A DNA stretch of 64,000 nt. Source: Roseivirga sp. GTDB taxonomy: Bacteria; Bacteroidota; Bacteroidia; Cytophagales; Cyclobacteriaceae. The notes below the pieces were generated by a model, which was not told where the DNA came from, searched no databases, and saw only the letters and a list, made by a program, of their open reading frames with translations. The stretch covers positions 1,024,001 to 1,088,000 of the forward strand of contig JAGYIY010000001.1 of NCBI GenBank assembly GCA_018402485.1, written 5' to 3'. Below are positions 36,835 through 46,626 of this stretch, in pieces; the first letter of the stretch is position 1, and every line of letters begins with the position of its first letter. Both the position numbers and the translations under genes were made by a program.

Positions 36835-37725
36835 ATGGAATTAACTTTAGTGGTTTTGGCTGCAGGTATGGGCAGTAGGTATGGCGGAAATAAGCAATTA
36901 GATGGTATTGGCCCTAATGGTGAAATCATCATGGATTACTCCATTCACGACGCGATAGCTGCGGGATTCAAAAAAGTAGTATTTATCATTCGCACCGATT
37001 TGAAAGAAGCTTTTGAACATCATTATGCCAATCGCTTTCAAGGCCAAATTGAAATGGAGTATGCTTTTCAGAATGAATTCATCAAGCATACAGCCGCTTA
37101 TGAAGACCAACGATTAAAGCCTTGGGGAACTACCCACGCAATTCTTTCAGCAAAACACTTGATTGATGGCCCTTTCGTAGTCATCAACGCTGATGATTAT
37201 TACGGCCAAGCTTCTTTTCATGAAGCGGTAAAAGCCATGCAAGGTCTAGCAGAAAATGAATATTTAATTATGGGCTATAACCTCATTAACACCCTCTCCG
37301 ACCATGGAACTGTGAATCGGGGTGTGTGCCAAGTAGACGAGAACCATACTTTGACTGGTATTCAGGAGACTTTAGCCATTGGAAAAGAAGGAAATGAAAT
37401 TGTCTACCAAGAGGATGGAGAGAGAAAAGTGCTTGATCCGAGGACCTATGTATCTATGAATTTTTGGGGCTTTCCAGTCGATTCGCTATCACATTTTGAG
37501 AACAAGTTTAAAGCTTTCGTAGCAGAAAACCACGAAAATCCTAAGGCAGAATGCTTTATTCCGGTAGAGGTAGACCACTTGATGAAGGAGGGTAAAGCCA
37601 GTGTAAAGGTGGTACCTACAACGGCTTCGTGGCTCGGAGTAACTTACAAAGAAGACAAACCTTTTGTGGTGTCAGGCATTCAATCCATGATTGCTGATGG
37701 TAAATACCCGGAGCGTTTAGGTTAA
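36835..37725 (+). CDS. Sugar-1-phosphate nucleotidyltransferase
   Basis: About 296 residues from the ATG at 36835; the frame opens at 36808, but residues before MELTLVVLAAG are not family-like. The Rossmann-like nucleotidyltransferase fold has LAAGMGSRYGGNKQLDGIG (activating-nucleotide loop), INADDYYG (metal-binding Asp pair) and a Lys-containing LKPWGTTHA. It would join NTP and a sugar 1-phosphate, giving an NDP-sugar. It shares its stop with the next start (TAATG), which is a phosphotransferase resembling hexosamine 1-kinase, so the pair probably makes UDP-sugar from a free sugar. Confidence 0.82.
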   Translation: MELTLVVLAAGMGSRYGGNKQLDGIGPNGEIIMDYSIHDAIAAGFKKVVFIIRTDLKEAFEHHYANRFQGQIEMEYAFQNEFIKHTAAYEDQRLKPWGTTHAILSAKHLIDGPFVVINADDYYGQASFHEAVKAMQGLAENEYLIMGYNLINTLSDHGTVNRGVCQVDENHTLTGIQETLAIGKEGNEIVYQEDGERKVLDPRTYVSMNFWGFPVDSLSHFENKFKAFVAENHENPKAECFIPVEVDHLMKEGKASVKVVPTTASWLGVTYKEDKPFVVSGIQSMIADGKYPERLG

Positions 37726-38735
37726 TGGAGCAGGTACGCGCTGCCCTGGTATTTTTTCCTTTGAAGGAGAAGGTTGAACAGGTTCAGCCCTTTGGTCAAG
37801 GCCATATCAACGAAACTTTTCGTGTTACAACAGCCAAGCAAGAATGGCTGTTGCAAGCCGTCAATACTTCTGTTTTTCAACATCCCGAAATCATCGAAGC
37901 ACATTTACAGCTTTTGCTAAAGCATAATACAAAGCTTTTTGTTCCTCATGTATTAAGTAAGGAACGAACCTATCACATTACCGCGGGAGGCAAGGTTTGG
38001 CGTTTACAGCAATTCATGCAAAACACCTATGCCCCTGATGGATGTAATGATGACCAGAGGAAAGAAGTAGTGAAAGGAATTGCTGCTTTTACTCAATCGG
38101 TGCATGGTTTGTCTCTTTCGGATTTTCGACCAACGATTCCTAAGTTTCATGACCTTTCTGATCGCTTGCTGCAATATGAAAAGGCTAAAGCTGCTGACCC
38201 GCTCCATCGTTTAAAGAGTGCTAAGGCCATTGTGGAAAAACTAGATCAATGGAAGGGAATAGCCAACCGTTTCGAGGGTCTGGTGCGAAAGGGTTTGCCA
38301 CTTCGCATTGTACACAACGATGCCAAATCCACTAATGTCTTGCTGCATCAAAACGATAATCGCTTTGCAAAAGTCATTGATTTAGATACCGCAGGTCCCG
38401 GTTACTTGCTTTTTGATTTTGGTGATTTGCTTCGATCCATGTTACCTGATGTCAGGGAAAATGCATCGGTCAATAAGGTGAACATCAGCAGGGAACGGGC
38501 TAAGCAGATGCAAGCTGTTTTTTTAGACGAATGCGGAAACCTACTGAGTCCTTTAGAGCAAGAAACACTCGGCTTTGGTGGATTGTATATGACCTATTTG
38601 ATGGCACTGCGTTTTTTTACAGATTATTTAATGGGTGACATTTACTATCGCGTAAACCATCCTAACGAAAACCTTGATCGCGCTACGAATCAATGTGCCG
38701 TTCTGGAAGGAATGTTGGAAGTGAGTATAGGTTAA
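37725..38735 (+). CDS. Phosphotransferase, N-acetylhexosamine 1-kinase-like
   Basis: A 336-residue APH-fold kinase. Gly-rich loop-like FGQGHINETFRV (nucleotide end), the Brenner motif HNDAKSTNVLL near residue 205 with catalytic Asp, and the metal-binding IDLDTAGPGYLLFDFGD near 225-240. This pattern is closest to NahK-type kinases that phosphorylate GlcNAc/GalNAc at O1. Coupled to the upstream nucleotidyltransferase by TAATG. The substrate is inferred from similarity and context, not proven. Confidence 0.8.
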   Translation: MEQVRAALVFFPLKEKVEQVQPFGQGHINETFRVTTAKQEWLLQAVNTSVFQHPEIIEAHLQLLLKHNTKLFVPHVLSKERTYHITAGGKVWRLQQFMQNTYAPDGCNDDQRKEVVKGIAAFTQSVHGLSLSDFRPTIPKFHDLSDRLLQYEKAKAADPLHRLKSAKAIVEKLDQWKGIANRFEGLVRKGLPLRIVHNDAKSTNVLLHQNDNRFAKVIDLDTAGPGYLLFDFGDLLRSMLPDVRENASVNKVNISRERAKQMQAVFLDECGNLLSPLEQETLGFGGLYMTYLMALRFFTDYLMGDIYYRVNHPNENLDRATNQCAVLEGMLEVSIG

Positions 38736-39230
38736 GATTGTTGTTTCTCCTCGATTAATCAGTGTGCTATTGCGCTAGGAATTATTGAGAAAAACATTTT
38801 TTTAACGAAACCCTCTATGTCGTTTAGATGAAATGATACGCCCCAAATCCATTTTCCAAAACCGACATGTTTGTTGATCGCAATTTATATTGCCATTTGG
38901 CTCCATAGGAGCCTTGTTTTTGTAAAAAATTCACCATGCAACCTTTTAACTCCGTAGGAGCGCAACGTTATGCTATCCATTCAAATAAATATGGGTTGTT
39001 AAATTACACATTGAATTTTTTTAAAAATCAACGTATTCTTCTTTTAATGTCTTTTTACGGTGACGTACAGGTAGACTCAAAATGTATTTCGCCATTACAT
39101 CCCATTGGTCTTTTGCATTCCTAAATGCTCTGTGGCCTTCTTGCCAATTGAATTTTGATTTTGCCAAGCATAGCAAATATAAATGAAGCTAAATACGCTC
39201 TTTTGGTAAGAGCTTTTTCTAAAAACACAA
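38736..39230. other. Intergenic region after the kinase gene
   Basis: About 500 bases with no credible gene; a 62-codon frame at 38936-39124 overlaps palindromic repeats and has no features. Short palindromes occur at 38899-38913 and 38950-38960. The end of the region runs into the rplU-rpmA terminator. Confidence 0.45.
38899..38960. repeat. Two related short palindromes (GGAG-type)
   Basis: GGCTCC-ATA-GGAGCC at 38899-38913 is a perfect inverted repeat, and CTCC-GTA-GGAG at 38950-38960 is a similar shorter one. They look like remnants of an intergenic repeat family. There is no T-tract. Confidence 0.35.
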
Positions 39231-39231
39231 A

Positions 39232-39261
39232 AAACCCTGACACTTTACAGCATCAGGGTTT
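39232..39261 (-). terminator. Terminator of rplU-rpmA
   Basis: Read on the minus strand, AAACCCTGA and TCAGGGTTT form a 9-bp stem with a 12-nt loop, followed by TTTTG. It lies about 24 nt behind the rpmA stop codon. Confidence 0.85.
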
Positions 39262-39284
39262 GATCAAAAACTTGAAAATAATAC

Positions 39285-39560
39285 CTAAGCTTTCGCAGTC
39301 TCTTTACTGAAGGCATCTACAGAAACATAAGATCTGTCTTGCTTGCCTTTTTTAAACGTAACTACACCATCTGTTAATGCAAATAGCGTGTGGTCTTTAC
39401 CCATACCCACATTGGTTCCTGGGTGATGCTTTGTCCCTCTTTGTCTTACAATGATATTGCCAGCTATAGCTGCTTGCCCACCGTAGATTTTAACACCTAA
39501 TCGTTTACTTTCCGATTCTCTGCCGTTCTTTGAACTACCAACTCCTTTCTTGTGTGCCAT
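39285..39560 (-). CDS. rpmA: 50S ribosomal protein L27
   Basis: A 91-residue ribosomal protein beginning [16 protein letters not shown], with [12 protein letters not shown] and [16 protein letters not shown], all diagnostic for L27. There is no N-terminal cleaved extension of the Firmicutes type. It sits 10 nt behind rplU in the usual order, with a terminator after it. Confidence 0.98.
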   Translation of the reverse strand: MAHKKGVGSSKNGRESESKRLGVKIYGGQAAIAGNIIVRQRGTKHHPGTNVGMGKDHTLFALTDGVVTFKKGKQDRSYVSVDAFSKETAKA

Positions 39561-39569
39561 GGTATCCTA

Positions 39570-39881
39570 TTATTTAGTAATGTTCTCTATCAATAATTTT
39601 GTGTACTGCTGACGATGACCATTCTTCACTTTGTAGCCTTTTCTACGCTTCTTTTTGAAGACAATAACTTTGTCACCTTTTACATGTCCGATAATCTTAC
39701 CGGAAACCTTGGCACCTTTCACTGTGGGCGTGCCAACTTTAACTTTCCCTTCATTGTCGACTAACAAAACGTTATCGAACTCTACGGAAGCGCCTTCCTC
39801 ACCCTCCATCAATGGAGCGTATACGGATTGGTCTTGCGTTACTTTGAACTGCTTTCCTGCTATGTTTACAATTGCGTACAT
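39570..39881 (-). CDS. rplU: 50S ribosomal protein L21
   Basis: A 103-residue ribosomal protein. Start chosen at the ATG at 39881 (MYAIVNIAGKQFKV), the standard N-terminus; the frame opens 18 nt upstream. The C-terminal KKRRKGYKVKNGHRQQYTKL is typical. It binds 23S rRNA. Cotranscribed with rpmA from the promoter at 39910-39940. Confidence 0.98.
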   Translation of the reverse strand: MYAIVNIAGKQFKVTQDQSVYAPLMEGEEGASVEFDNVLLVDNEGKVKVGTPTVKGAKVSGKIIGHVKGDKVIVFKKKRRKGYKVKNGHRQQYTKLLIENITK

Positions 39882-39909
39882 TATCAATGTATTTTTCAAA
39901 AATGGACTG

Positions 39910-39940
39910 CAAAGATAAGGTTTTGATTTTTAAAATCAAA
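39910..39940 (-). promoter_or_regulatory. Bacteroidota promoter of rplU-rpmA
   Basis: On the minus strand TTTG (39937-39940) and TATCTTTG (39910-39917) are separated by exactly 19 nt, a textbook match to the Bacteroidota -33/-7 consensus. The leader to the ATG at 39881 would be about 22 nt. Confidence 0.8.
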
Positions 39941-40343
39941 TGAAATTGAAATGTAAAAACAGACTCTCTGATCAAGAATAAAATTTATTTTTTTTTTGCC
40001 TTGGTATACGGTAAAAAATAAATGAAGTTAAAATATAATAATGTCAACCTAAATCCTTGTAAAACAGATGGATAAGCTAACGTATGAAAATGGTTTCATA
40101 TGGTAGAAACGCCAAGTTTTAGCGTTGATTTTTGTTCGAGATTTTCTAATATTTGTTTCCGGTTACGACCACAACAAACAACCTAACATCTGGTTATGCC
40201 TTTACTCGTAAGAGCATCAAGGTTTTAGCTAGGTGCCCAAAGCGTGTTGACATGTATCTGCACCAATTAAGGCATAAGACATATGTTGTGAAGAATTAAT
40301 TTTCTTCTTCGTAACCATTTTATTCAACCCAAAAAACAAGAAC
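39941..40343. other. Intergenic region between rplU and nrdB
   Basis: About 400 bases, AT-rich. No gene supported. It should hold the nrdBA promoter, but I see no exact TAnnTTTG and no convincing NrdR box. A minus-strand frame entering nrdB (40229-40432) is a shadow. Confidence 0.4.
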
Positions 40344-41345
40344 ATGAGTGAATTAACTACCAAAGTGGAAGAACCTTTATTGGAAGAGAACAAAAACCGT
40401 TTTGTGCTTTTCCCCATAGAGCATAACGACATTTGGAGGTACTACAAACAAGCAGAGGCAAGTTTTTGGACAGCTGAGGAAATTGATCTTCATCAGGATC
40501 TGTCGGATTGGAATAATAAACTGAACGACGAAGAGCGATACTTCATCAAACATGTTTTGGCGTTTTTTGCCGCTTCAGATGGCATTGTCAATGAGAATTT
40601 AGCAGAGAACTTTGTCAGTGAGGTACAATACACGGAAGCAAAATTCTTTTACGGCTTTCAAATCATGATGGAGAATATTCATTCGGAAACATATTCTTTG
40701 TTAATAGATACCTACATTAAAGATCCAAAGGAAGCCGATAAGTTATTTCATGCCATCGAAAATTTCCCTGCGATAAAAGAAAAGGCAGATTGGGCCTTAC
40801 GCTGGATTGAGTCACCTTCTTTCGCGGAAAGACTTATTGCTTTTGCAGCAGTAGAAGGTATCTTTTTCTCAGGAAGCTTTTGCTCCATTTTTTGGTTGAA
40901 GAAAAGAGGTTTAATGCCAGGACTTACTTTCTCGAACGAGTTAATATCTAGAGATGAAGGGTTACATTGTGATTTTGCCTGTCATTTACACAATCAACAC
41001 CTGAAGAATAAGGTCTCCGAAGAGCGCATTAGAGAAATCATTTTAGATGCACTAAGAATTGAAAGAGAATTCATTACAGAATCTTTACCTGTAAGGCTTA
41101 TTGGCATGAATTCGGACTTGATGGAACAGTATTTAGAGTTTGTTACAGATCGTCTTTTGGTAGAATTGGGATGTGCAAAAGAGTTTAATGCAACTAATCC
41201 TTTCGATTTTATGGAGATGATTTCACTTCAAGGTAAAACCAACTTCTTCGAAAAAAGAGTGGCAGAGTACCAAAAAGCAGGTGTCATGAATGAGAAGAAA
41301 GATGATCAAAGCTCAAGGTCTATCTCTTTTAATGATGACTTTTAA
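40344..41345 (+). CDS. nrdB: Ribonucleoside-diphosphate reductase, small (R2) subunit
   Basis: A 333-residue class I R2 protein that supplies the tyrosyl radical for deoxyribonucleotide synthesis. [13 protein letters not shown] provides the first carboxylate, [19 protein letters not shown] the radical Tyr and the ExxH iron ligands, and [12 protein letters not shown] the second set. The sequence resembles eukaryotic-type R2 proteins, common in Bacteroidota. It lies 36 nt upstream of nrdA. Confidence 0.96.
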   Translation: MSELTTKVEEPLLEENKNRFVLFPIEHNDIWRYYKQAEASFWTAEEIDLHQDLSDWNNKLNDEERYFIKHVLAFFAASDGIVNENLAENFVSEVQYTEAKFFYGFQIMMENIHSETYSLLIDTYIKDPKEADKLFHAIENFPAIKEKADWALRWIESPSFAERLIAFAAVEGIFFSGSFCSIFWLKKRGLMPGLTFSNELISRDEGLHCDFACHLHNQHLKNKVSEERIREIILDALRIEREFITESLPVRLIGMNSDLMEQYLEFVTDRLLVELGCAKEFNATNPFDFMEMISLQGKTNFFEKRVAEYQKAGVMNEKKDDQSSRSISFNDDF

Positions 41346-41381
41346 TCAATAATTTATTAACACCCCCAAAACCCCCAAATA

Positions 41382-43751
41382 ATGTTAGTTGTAAAAAGGG
41401 ACGGACGACATGAATCCGTCAAATTTGATAAGATCACAGCCCGGATAGAGAAACTATCTTATGGCCTTGATCTTAATTTTGTGCATCCCATAGATGTGGC
41501 CCAAAAGGTAATAGAAGGATTGTACGATGGCGTAAGTACACACGATCTAGATAATCTTGCGGCCGAAATAGCGGCGACAATGACCGTAAAACATCCTGAC
41601 TATGCAAAATTGGCTGCTCGTATTGCTGTCTCAAACTTGCACAAAACCACTAGTAAGTCTTTCAGCAATACTATGAAAAGGCTTTATACCTATGTGGATG
41701 AAAAGACTGGTGAAAATGCACCTCTGGTTTCTAAAGAAACCTATGGGATTGTCAAGAAAAATGCCGCTTTGCTAGATTCTACTATCATTTACGACCGAGA
41801 TTTCAATTATGATTATTTCGGTTTTAAAACCCTTGAGCGTTCTTACTTAATGAAGCTCAATGGAAAGATTGTAGAGCGTCCGCAGCATATGTTGATGCGT
41901 GTGGCCGTTGGTATTCATGGCCAAGACATGAAAAAAGCCATTGAAACCTATCACCTATTATCAGAAAAGTGGTTTACACATGCAACACCTACCTTATTCA
42001 ACGCAGGTACACCAAAACCACAATTATCGTCTTGCTTCCTTTTAACCATGAAGGATGATAGCATCGACGGTATCTATGACACCTTGAAACAATGCGCTAA
42101 AATATCTCAGTCTGCCGGGGGAATCGGTCTGAGCGTTCATAACATACGCGCAAAAGGCTCATACATAAAAGGAACAGGAGGGGTTTCCAATGGTATTGTG
42201 CCTATGTTGAGGAACTTTGACATGACTGCTCGTTATGTCGATCAAGGAGGGGGTAAGCGCAAAGGATCTTTCGCTATTTATTTGGAACCTTGGCATGCTG
42301 ATATTTTCGATTTCCTAGATTTGAAAAAGAACCATGGAAAAGAAGAAATGCGTGCAAGAGATTTATTCTATGCGGTGTGGATCTCTGATTTGTTCATGAA
42401 GCGTGTTGAAGCCAACGAAGATTGGACACTCTTCTGCCCCAACGAATGCCCCGGTTTGGCAGATACGTATGGCGATGAATTTGAAAAACTTTACCATAAG
42501 TATGAGAAAGAGGGTAAAGGCTTGAAAACCATCAAAGCACAAGACCTTTGGTTCGAAATTTTAGAGTCACAAATTGAGACAGGTACGCCTTATATGCTGT
42601 ATAAAGATGCGGCCAACAAAAAGTCAAATCAAAAAAATCTTGGCACCATCAAATCTTCAAACCTGTGCACAGAAATCATCGAATACACTGCCCCAGATGA
42701 GGTAGCTGTGTGTAATCTCGCATCTTTGGCTCTACCCAAGTATGTAAATGAAGAGGAAAAATCTTACGATTTTCAAACTTTGTACGACGTAACATACGTG
42801 GCCACCATGAACCTGAACAAGGTAATTGATGTGAATTATTATCCTGTGGAAGAGGCAAAAAATTCCAATATGCGTCACCGTCCCATTGGCCTCGGGGTTC
42901 AAGGCTTAGCCGATGCTTTTATTTTAATGGGCTTTCCTTTTGACTCTGAGGAAGCAAGGAAGTTAAATCGCGATATTTTTGAAACCATCTATTATGCTGC
43001 CATGAAAGCATCTATGGATTTGGCCAAGGTTGAAGGTCCTTACGAAACCTTCAAAGGCTCTCCGGTTTCAAAGGGTATTTTCCAATTTGATATGTGGGGC
43101 GTAACGCCTGATTCGGGTTTGTGGGATTGGGATCAATTGAAAAAGGATGTGAAAAAGCATGGTGTCAGAAACTCCTTGCTGGTAGCGCCAATGCCTACGG
43201 CTTCAACTTCACAAATTTTGGGTAATAATGAGTGTTTCGAACCTTACACGTCTAATATTTATACCCGAAGAACCCTTTCAGGTGAATTTGTCATTGTGAA
43301 CAAACACTTAATGAAAGATTTGATAGAGCTTGGGCTTTGGAATGCAGATATGAAAAATAAACTGATTGCACACAAAGGATCAGTTCAAAATATCAATGAG
43401 ATTCCTCAACGCATCAAAGAACTCTACAAAACCGTTTGGGAGATTTCTCAAAAGGCCATTATCGATATGTCTGCCGATCGGGGAGCTTTTATTTGTCAAT
43501 CGCAAAGCTTGAATATCCACATTCAGGATCCGAATTTTGGTAAGCTAACGTCTATGCATTTTTATGCTTGGAAGAAAGGCTTGAAAACAGGTATGTACTA
43601 TCTTAGATCGAGAGCAGCAGCAGATGCCATACAGTTTACGGTTGATAAAGCTGCCGCCGCACAGCCATCGGCTGAGGAGCAAGCACAGCGTGCTTCAGAT
43701 ATGGCATGCTCGCTAGATGACCCCGATAATTGCGAGGCTTGTGGTAGCTAA
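41382..43751 (+). CDS. nrdA: Ribonucleoside-diphosphate reductase, large (R1) subunit
   Basis: A 789-residue R1 subunit. An N-terminal ATP-cone ([17 protein letters not shown] to about residue 95) gives allosteric activity control. Catalytic cysteines are in LSSCFLLTM and NLCTEI, with the radical site in [16 protein letters not shown]. The C-terminal tail ends with CEACGS, the redox-shuttle cysteine pair. It forms the aerobic class Ia enzyme with nrdB. A strong terminator follows. Confidence 0.97.
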   Translation: MLVVKRDGRHESVKFDKITARIEKLSYGLDLNFVHPIDVAQKVIEGLYDGVSTHDLDNLAAEIAATMTVKHPDYAKLAARIAVSNLHKTTSKSFSNTMKRLYTYVDEKTGENAPLVSKETYGIVKKNAALLDSTIIYDRDFNYDYFGFKTLERSYLMKLNGKIVERPQHMLMRVAVGIHGQDMKKAIETYHLLSEKWFTHATPTLFNAGTPKPQLSSCFLLTMKDDSIDGIYDTLKQCAKISQSAGGIGLSVHNIRAKGSYIKGTGGVSNGIVPMLRNFDMTARYVDQGGGKRKGSFAIYLEPWHADIFDFLDLKKNHGKEEMRARDLFYAVWISDLFMKRVEANEDWTLFCPNECPGLADTYGDEFEKLYHKYEKEGKGLKTIKAQDLWFEILESQIETGTPYMLYKDAANKKSNQKNLGTIKSSNLCTEIIEYTAPDEVAVCNLASLALPKYVNEEEKSYDFQTLYDVTYVATMNLNKVIDVNYYPVEEAKNSNMRHRPIGLGVQGLADAFILMGFPFDSEEARKLNRDIFETIYYAAMKASMDLAKVEGPYETFKGSPVSKGIFQFDMWGVTPDSGLWDWDQLKKDVKKHGVRNSLLVAPMPTASTSQILGNNECFEPYTSNIYTRRTLSGEFVIVNKHLMKDLIELGLWNADMKNKLIAHKGSVQNINEIPQRIKELYKTVWEISQKAIIDMSADRGAFICQSQSLNIHIQDPNFGKLTSMHFYAWKKGLKTGMYYLRSRAAADAIQFTVDKAAAAQPSAEEQAQRASDMACSLDDPDNCEACGS

Positions 43752-43770
43752 AGCTTTTCGAACATAAACC

Positions 43771-43807
43771 AAAAGCAGCACCTTCTTTTAAAGGGTGCTG
43801 CTTTTTT
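43771..43807 (+). terminator. Terminator of nrdBA
   Basis: AAAAGCAGCACC and GGTGCTGCTTTT form a strong stem around a short T/A-rich loop, followed by T residues, 20 nt after the nrdA stop. Confidence 0.92.
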
Positions 43808-43936
43808 ATTGCTCAAATTGAGAGAATGGTTCATCAACGAATACTCCTTGCGTCGTATTACAGGCCAATGGAATGCATAAAAAGATGTATACTCATGAGA
43901 TAACCTTCAGCTAAACTTTAAAGGATATCAATAAAC

Positions 43937-44740
43937 TTATCTGCTTTGTCTGATAAAGGCTCGGGCGAGTAAACTGAGTTTCATTGGGTAGGGAACAATG
44001 CCTCCAAATACCTTATAAATCTTTGGAAATACACCAGGAATAACTACCGCTTTGCCTTTGAGCATACGTGTAATGGTATAATCTGCTACAGCTTCAGGAC
44101 TTTGCTGTGTAATCTGTGAGGCAAGACCCATTTCTTTATTTCTTAATAGCACGTCGGCATTGGTGCTGACCATAGCAGGGCATAAAACGGTTACATTAAT
44201 ATTGGAATGTTCGAGTTCTTTACGTAAAGACCTAGAAAAAGAATAAATAAAGCGTTTACTGGCAGAGTAAATGCCTTTGAAAGGAATATCGTAATAAGCT
44301 GCCATACTGGCTACATTCAGTATATTGGCTTTGGTGTGTTGCTCGAGTAAAGGAATAAACAAATGGGTAAGCATTACCACCGAGACCATATTTAGCTGCA
44401 TTTGTGTATAGTAAAAAGCTGCATCTCGGCTCATAAATGGTCCTGAATTTCCCAATCCAGCATTATTCACTAATGTATCGATACCATAATTATTCTTATT
44501 GCACCAACCTAAAACTACCTGCGATGCATTTTTGTCAGTTAAGTCAATACCCAAACAATCAAATTGTTGGTGGGGATACTGTTTTTTCAAGGCTTGCGTA
44601 GTTTCAGCAAGCATAGGCTCAGGTAAAGCCACCAATAGCACATTTTGACCACGAGCTGCACAATTTTCGGCCAGAGCCTTCCCAATCCCTTGGCTAGCAC
44701 CTGTAATTAAGGTGAATGTAGTTTGTGTTTTATGCTTCAT
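43937..44740 (-). CDS. Short-chain dehydrogenase/reductase (classical SDR)
   Basis: A 267-residue NAD(P)-dependent oxidoreductase. Cofactor motif TGASQGIG (residues 13-20), NNAG in TLVNNAGLGN, and catalytic YSASK near residue 158. The C-terminus carries a hydrophobic helix similar to the DltE/ketoacyl-reductase-like SDRs seen with membrane lipids or sterols. Its start overlaps the end of the epimerase gene by 11 bp. Substrate unknown. Confidence 0.88.
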   Translation of the reverse strand: MKHKTQTTFTLITGASQGIGKALAENCAARGQNVLLVALPEPMLAETTQALKKQYPHQQFDCLGIDLTDKNASQVVLGWCNKNNYGIDTLVNNAGLGNSGPFMSRDAAFYYTQMQLNMVSVVMLTHLFIPLLEQHTKANILNVASMAAYYDIPFKGIYSASKRFIYSFSRSLRKELEHSNINVTVLCPAMVSTNADVLLRNKEMGLASQITQQSPEAVADYTITRMLKGKAVVIPGVFPKIYKVFGGIVPYPMKLSLLARAFIRQSR

Positions 44741-45716
44741 TCTTTAACCAATTAATGGTTTCTTGCAAGCCGTTCCTTAAAGTGGTGTGCTGGTAACCCA
44801 ATTCCTTATAGGCTTTCTCGCTAGATACTTTCCATTCGTAATGATACTTTCTCACCCAACCAGGCGTAATCATCGGGGGTCTTCCAAATAATTCTGCCAT
44901 AAAAAGCTGCATTTTACCAAAAGCCAGCATCACCCCCAACGGCATTTTATATAGTTTATGACGCTGACCACCAATTTCAGCAATGTGATCAAAAAGCTGA
45001 TGGTATGTGGCGTCTTCACCTCCTAATAAATAACGCTCTCCTGAACGTCCTTTTTCCATTGCCTTCAAGTGGCCTTGTATCACATCTTCAACATACACAT
45101 AATTCCCTGTGCTCATACCATTACCCGGGATGAATTTCCATTTTCCTTCCAAATACTGTTTTACCAACTTGGTTACAGAATTACTCACATTCAAAGGTCC
45201 TGGCCCATAAACGCGTGTAGGATTTACAATTACGATATGCTGCCCTTCTTCAACTCGCTCTCTGATTTTTTGCTCTGAAATGTATTTTGAGCTCTCGTAA
45301 GGGGTGAAGAAATCTACTTTCCGCGGGCTGTCTTCATTGACTGGGCCATCTATTGCTGGTCCAATTACACCGGCAGTGGAGGTAACCAACGTCTTATTTA
45401 CACCTTGTTTTTGTGCGGCGTTTAATATGTTGAGCGTTCCTTGAATGTTGACTTTTTCAAAAGTATCGTCTTTGGCCCAGACACTTGCAAAAGCAGCGAG
45501 ATGATAAACCTCATCACAGCCTGCCATACCTGCCATCATGGCTTCAGTTGAAAACAAATCCCCTTTCACCAATTGAATTTCTTTTTCAGCCAAATAATGA
45601 GCCTTTTTAGGGTCGCGTACCAAGGCAACCACATCTACCCCTGTGTCTTTTAAAGCCATAGCCAGTTTTTGTCCTATAAAACCAGTCGCTCCTGTTATGA
45701 ATACTTTCTTTTTCAT
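44730..45716 (-). CDS. NAD-dependent epimerase/dehydratase (extended SDR)
   Basis: A 328-residue extended SDR. TGATGFIGQ at residues 8-16, active-site YESSK near 141, and the DFR-like segment NPTRVYGPGP. This places it with dihydroflavonol-4-reductase / 3-beta-HSD-like reductases rather than with sugar-nucleotide epimerases. It is the middle gene of a tightly coupled trio: its ATG is shared with the CPBP stop (TAATG) and its end overlaps the next SDR gene. Substrate unknown. Confidence 0.87.
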   Translation of the reverse strand: MKKKVFITGATGFIGQKLAMALKDTGVDVVALVRDPKKAHYLAEKEIQLVKGDLFSTEAMMAGMAGCDEVYHLAAFASVWAKDDTFEKVNIQGTLNILNAAQKQGVNKTLVTSTAGVIGPAIDGPVNEDSPRKVDFFTPYESSKYISEQKIRERVEEGQHIVIVNPTRVYGPGPLNVSNSVTKLVKQYLEGKWKFIPGNGMSTGNYVYVEDVIQGHLKAMEKGRSGERYLLGGEDATYHQLFDHIAEIGGQRHKLYKMPLGVMLAFGKMQLFMAELFGRPPMITPGWVRKYHYEWKVSSEKAYKELGYQHTTLRNGLQETINWLKNEA

Positions 45717-46432
45717 TAATTCACTCGCATTTCAGGATGATTTTTTAAAGAGAAAAAGAAGTTGGATAGTGCTAGGCAAGTGTGTACGCCGAACGCAACC
45801 CAAAAAGTGCCTGTGCTTAAGGTTATGAGGCATAACAATAAACCTAAAGGAATGGCTCCTATGGTCTCTTCCAAATTTTTAGGTACGTGGACTAAAGCAT
45901 ATAAAGCAGTATTTAAAATAATGGCTGGCCAAGCGCCCATAAATTCTACTGTGGTAAAAAGCAAGAGGCCACGAAACATTAATTCATAGCCAAACAAATA
46001 AGCAATCCAAGTAAATGCATTATATGCCACCATTCCTTTGGTCCATTTTTTTTCCCTAACATTAGGGTAAAAGGAAAGGTTTTTAGGCTTGCGGGCATTG
46101 AAAAAATTCATCGGTATGATTAGGCAGGCCAATGCCCCAATCCATAACAAAGAGGTGCTTGTATTTTTGAAAGATAGGCCTAAGTCATTTGGGGATGTAC
46201 CGAGTACCCATAAAGCCAAGACAAAAGGGATTAACCCAATGCTTAAACTACCGATGTAGCGACTGAACCACAAAAACCGAGTAGGGCCTTTTATTGGACC
46301 ATATTGACCAATAAAACGAGCCTGGAGCTTTTCGGATAGGCTTACAAAATGGTATAAGCTAAAACCAATGGTGAGCGTTGAAAATGCGAAGGTGGGGGCC
46401 AAATATGACGTATTCCAGGTAGGGATTTCCAA
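45716..46432 (-). CDS. CPBP-family intramembrane protein (CAAX protease-like)
   Basis: A 238-residue protein with about six to seven membrane helices. The family motif EExxxR appears as YELMFRG (Tyr149, Glu150, Arg154), so the first Glu is Tyr. The second motif FxxxH appears as YALVH (His182). The third has His217, but the usual Asn/Asp four residues later is Ala221. With two altered positions it may be proteolytically inactive. Translationally coupled to the reductase gene downstream (TAATG), so its work is probably linked to those two SDR enzymes. Confidence 0.75.
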   Translation of the reverse strand: MEIPTWNTSYLAPTFAFSTLTIGFSLYHFVSLSEKLQARFIGQYGPIKGPTRFLWFSRYIGSLSIGLIPFVLALWVLGTSPNDLGLSFKNTSTSLLWIGALACLIIPMNFFNARKPKNLSFYPNVREKKWTKGMVAYNAFTWIAYLFGYELMFRGLLLFTTVEFMGAWPAIILNTALYALVHVPKNLEETIGAIPLGLLLCLITLSTGTFWVAFGVHTCLALSNFFFSLKNHPEMRVN

Positions 46433-46457
46433 TATTTTCTTTCTAATAAACCAATTT

Positions 46458-46465
46458 CAAAAATA
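46458..46465 (-). promoter_or_regulatory. Candidate -7 element for the CPBP-SDR operon
   Basis: TATTTTTG on the minus strand fits TAnnTTTG and leaves a 25-nt distance to the ATG. No -33 was convincing. Confidence 0.4.
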
Positions 46466-46593
46466 AGAACAATCTTTGAGATATTCAGCTTCTATTTTTT
46501 TAAAAAGTATGGCATGAGTAGAACCTTTTATGGGAAGGTATTTTAGAAATACAAATCCTCTTTTATTCATTAAACTCCCGCTCTTTGATTTTG

Positions 46594-46601
46594 TATCTTT
46601 G
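46594..46601 (+). promoter_or_regulatory. -7 element (TATCTTTG) before the DUF6503-like gene
   Basis: Perfect TAnnTTTG match, 25 nt before the ATG at 46627. The -33 region is weak. Confidence 0.5.
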
Positions 46602-46626
46602 AAGCCTATCTTAATATTAGGTCAAA

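Noticed and set aside
38936-39124. A 62-codon plus-strand frame after the kinase gene
   Set aside because: It runs through palindromic repeats and shows no domain or signal.
40120-40343. Possible NrdR box before nrdB
   Set aside because: No sequence close to the NrdR consensus pair was seen; only weak AT-rich palindromes such as ACATATGT.
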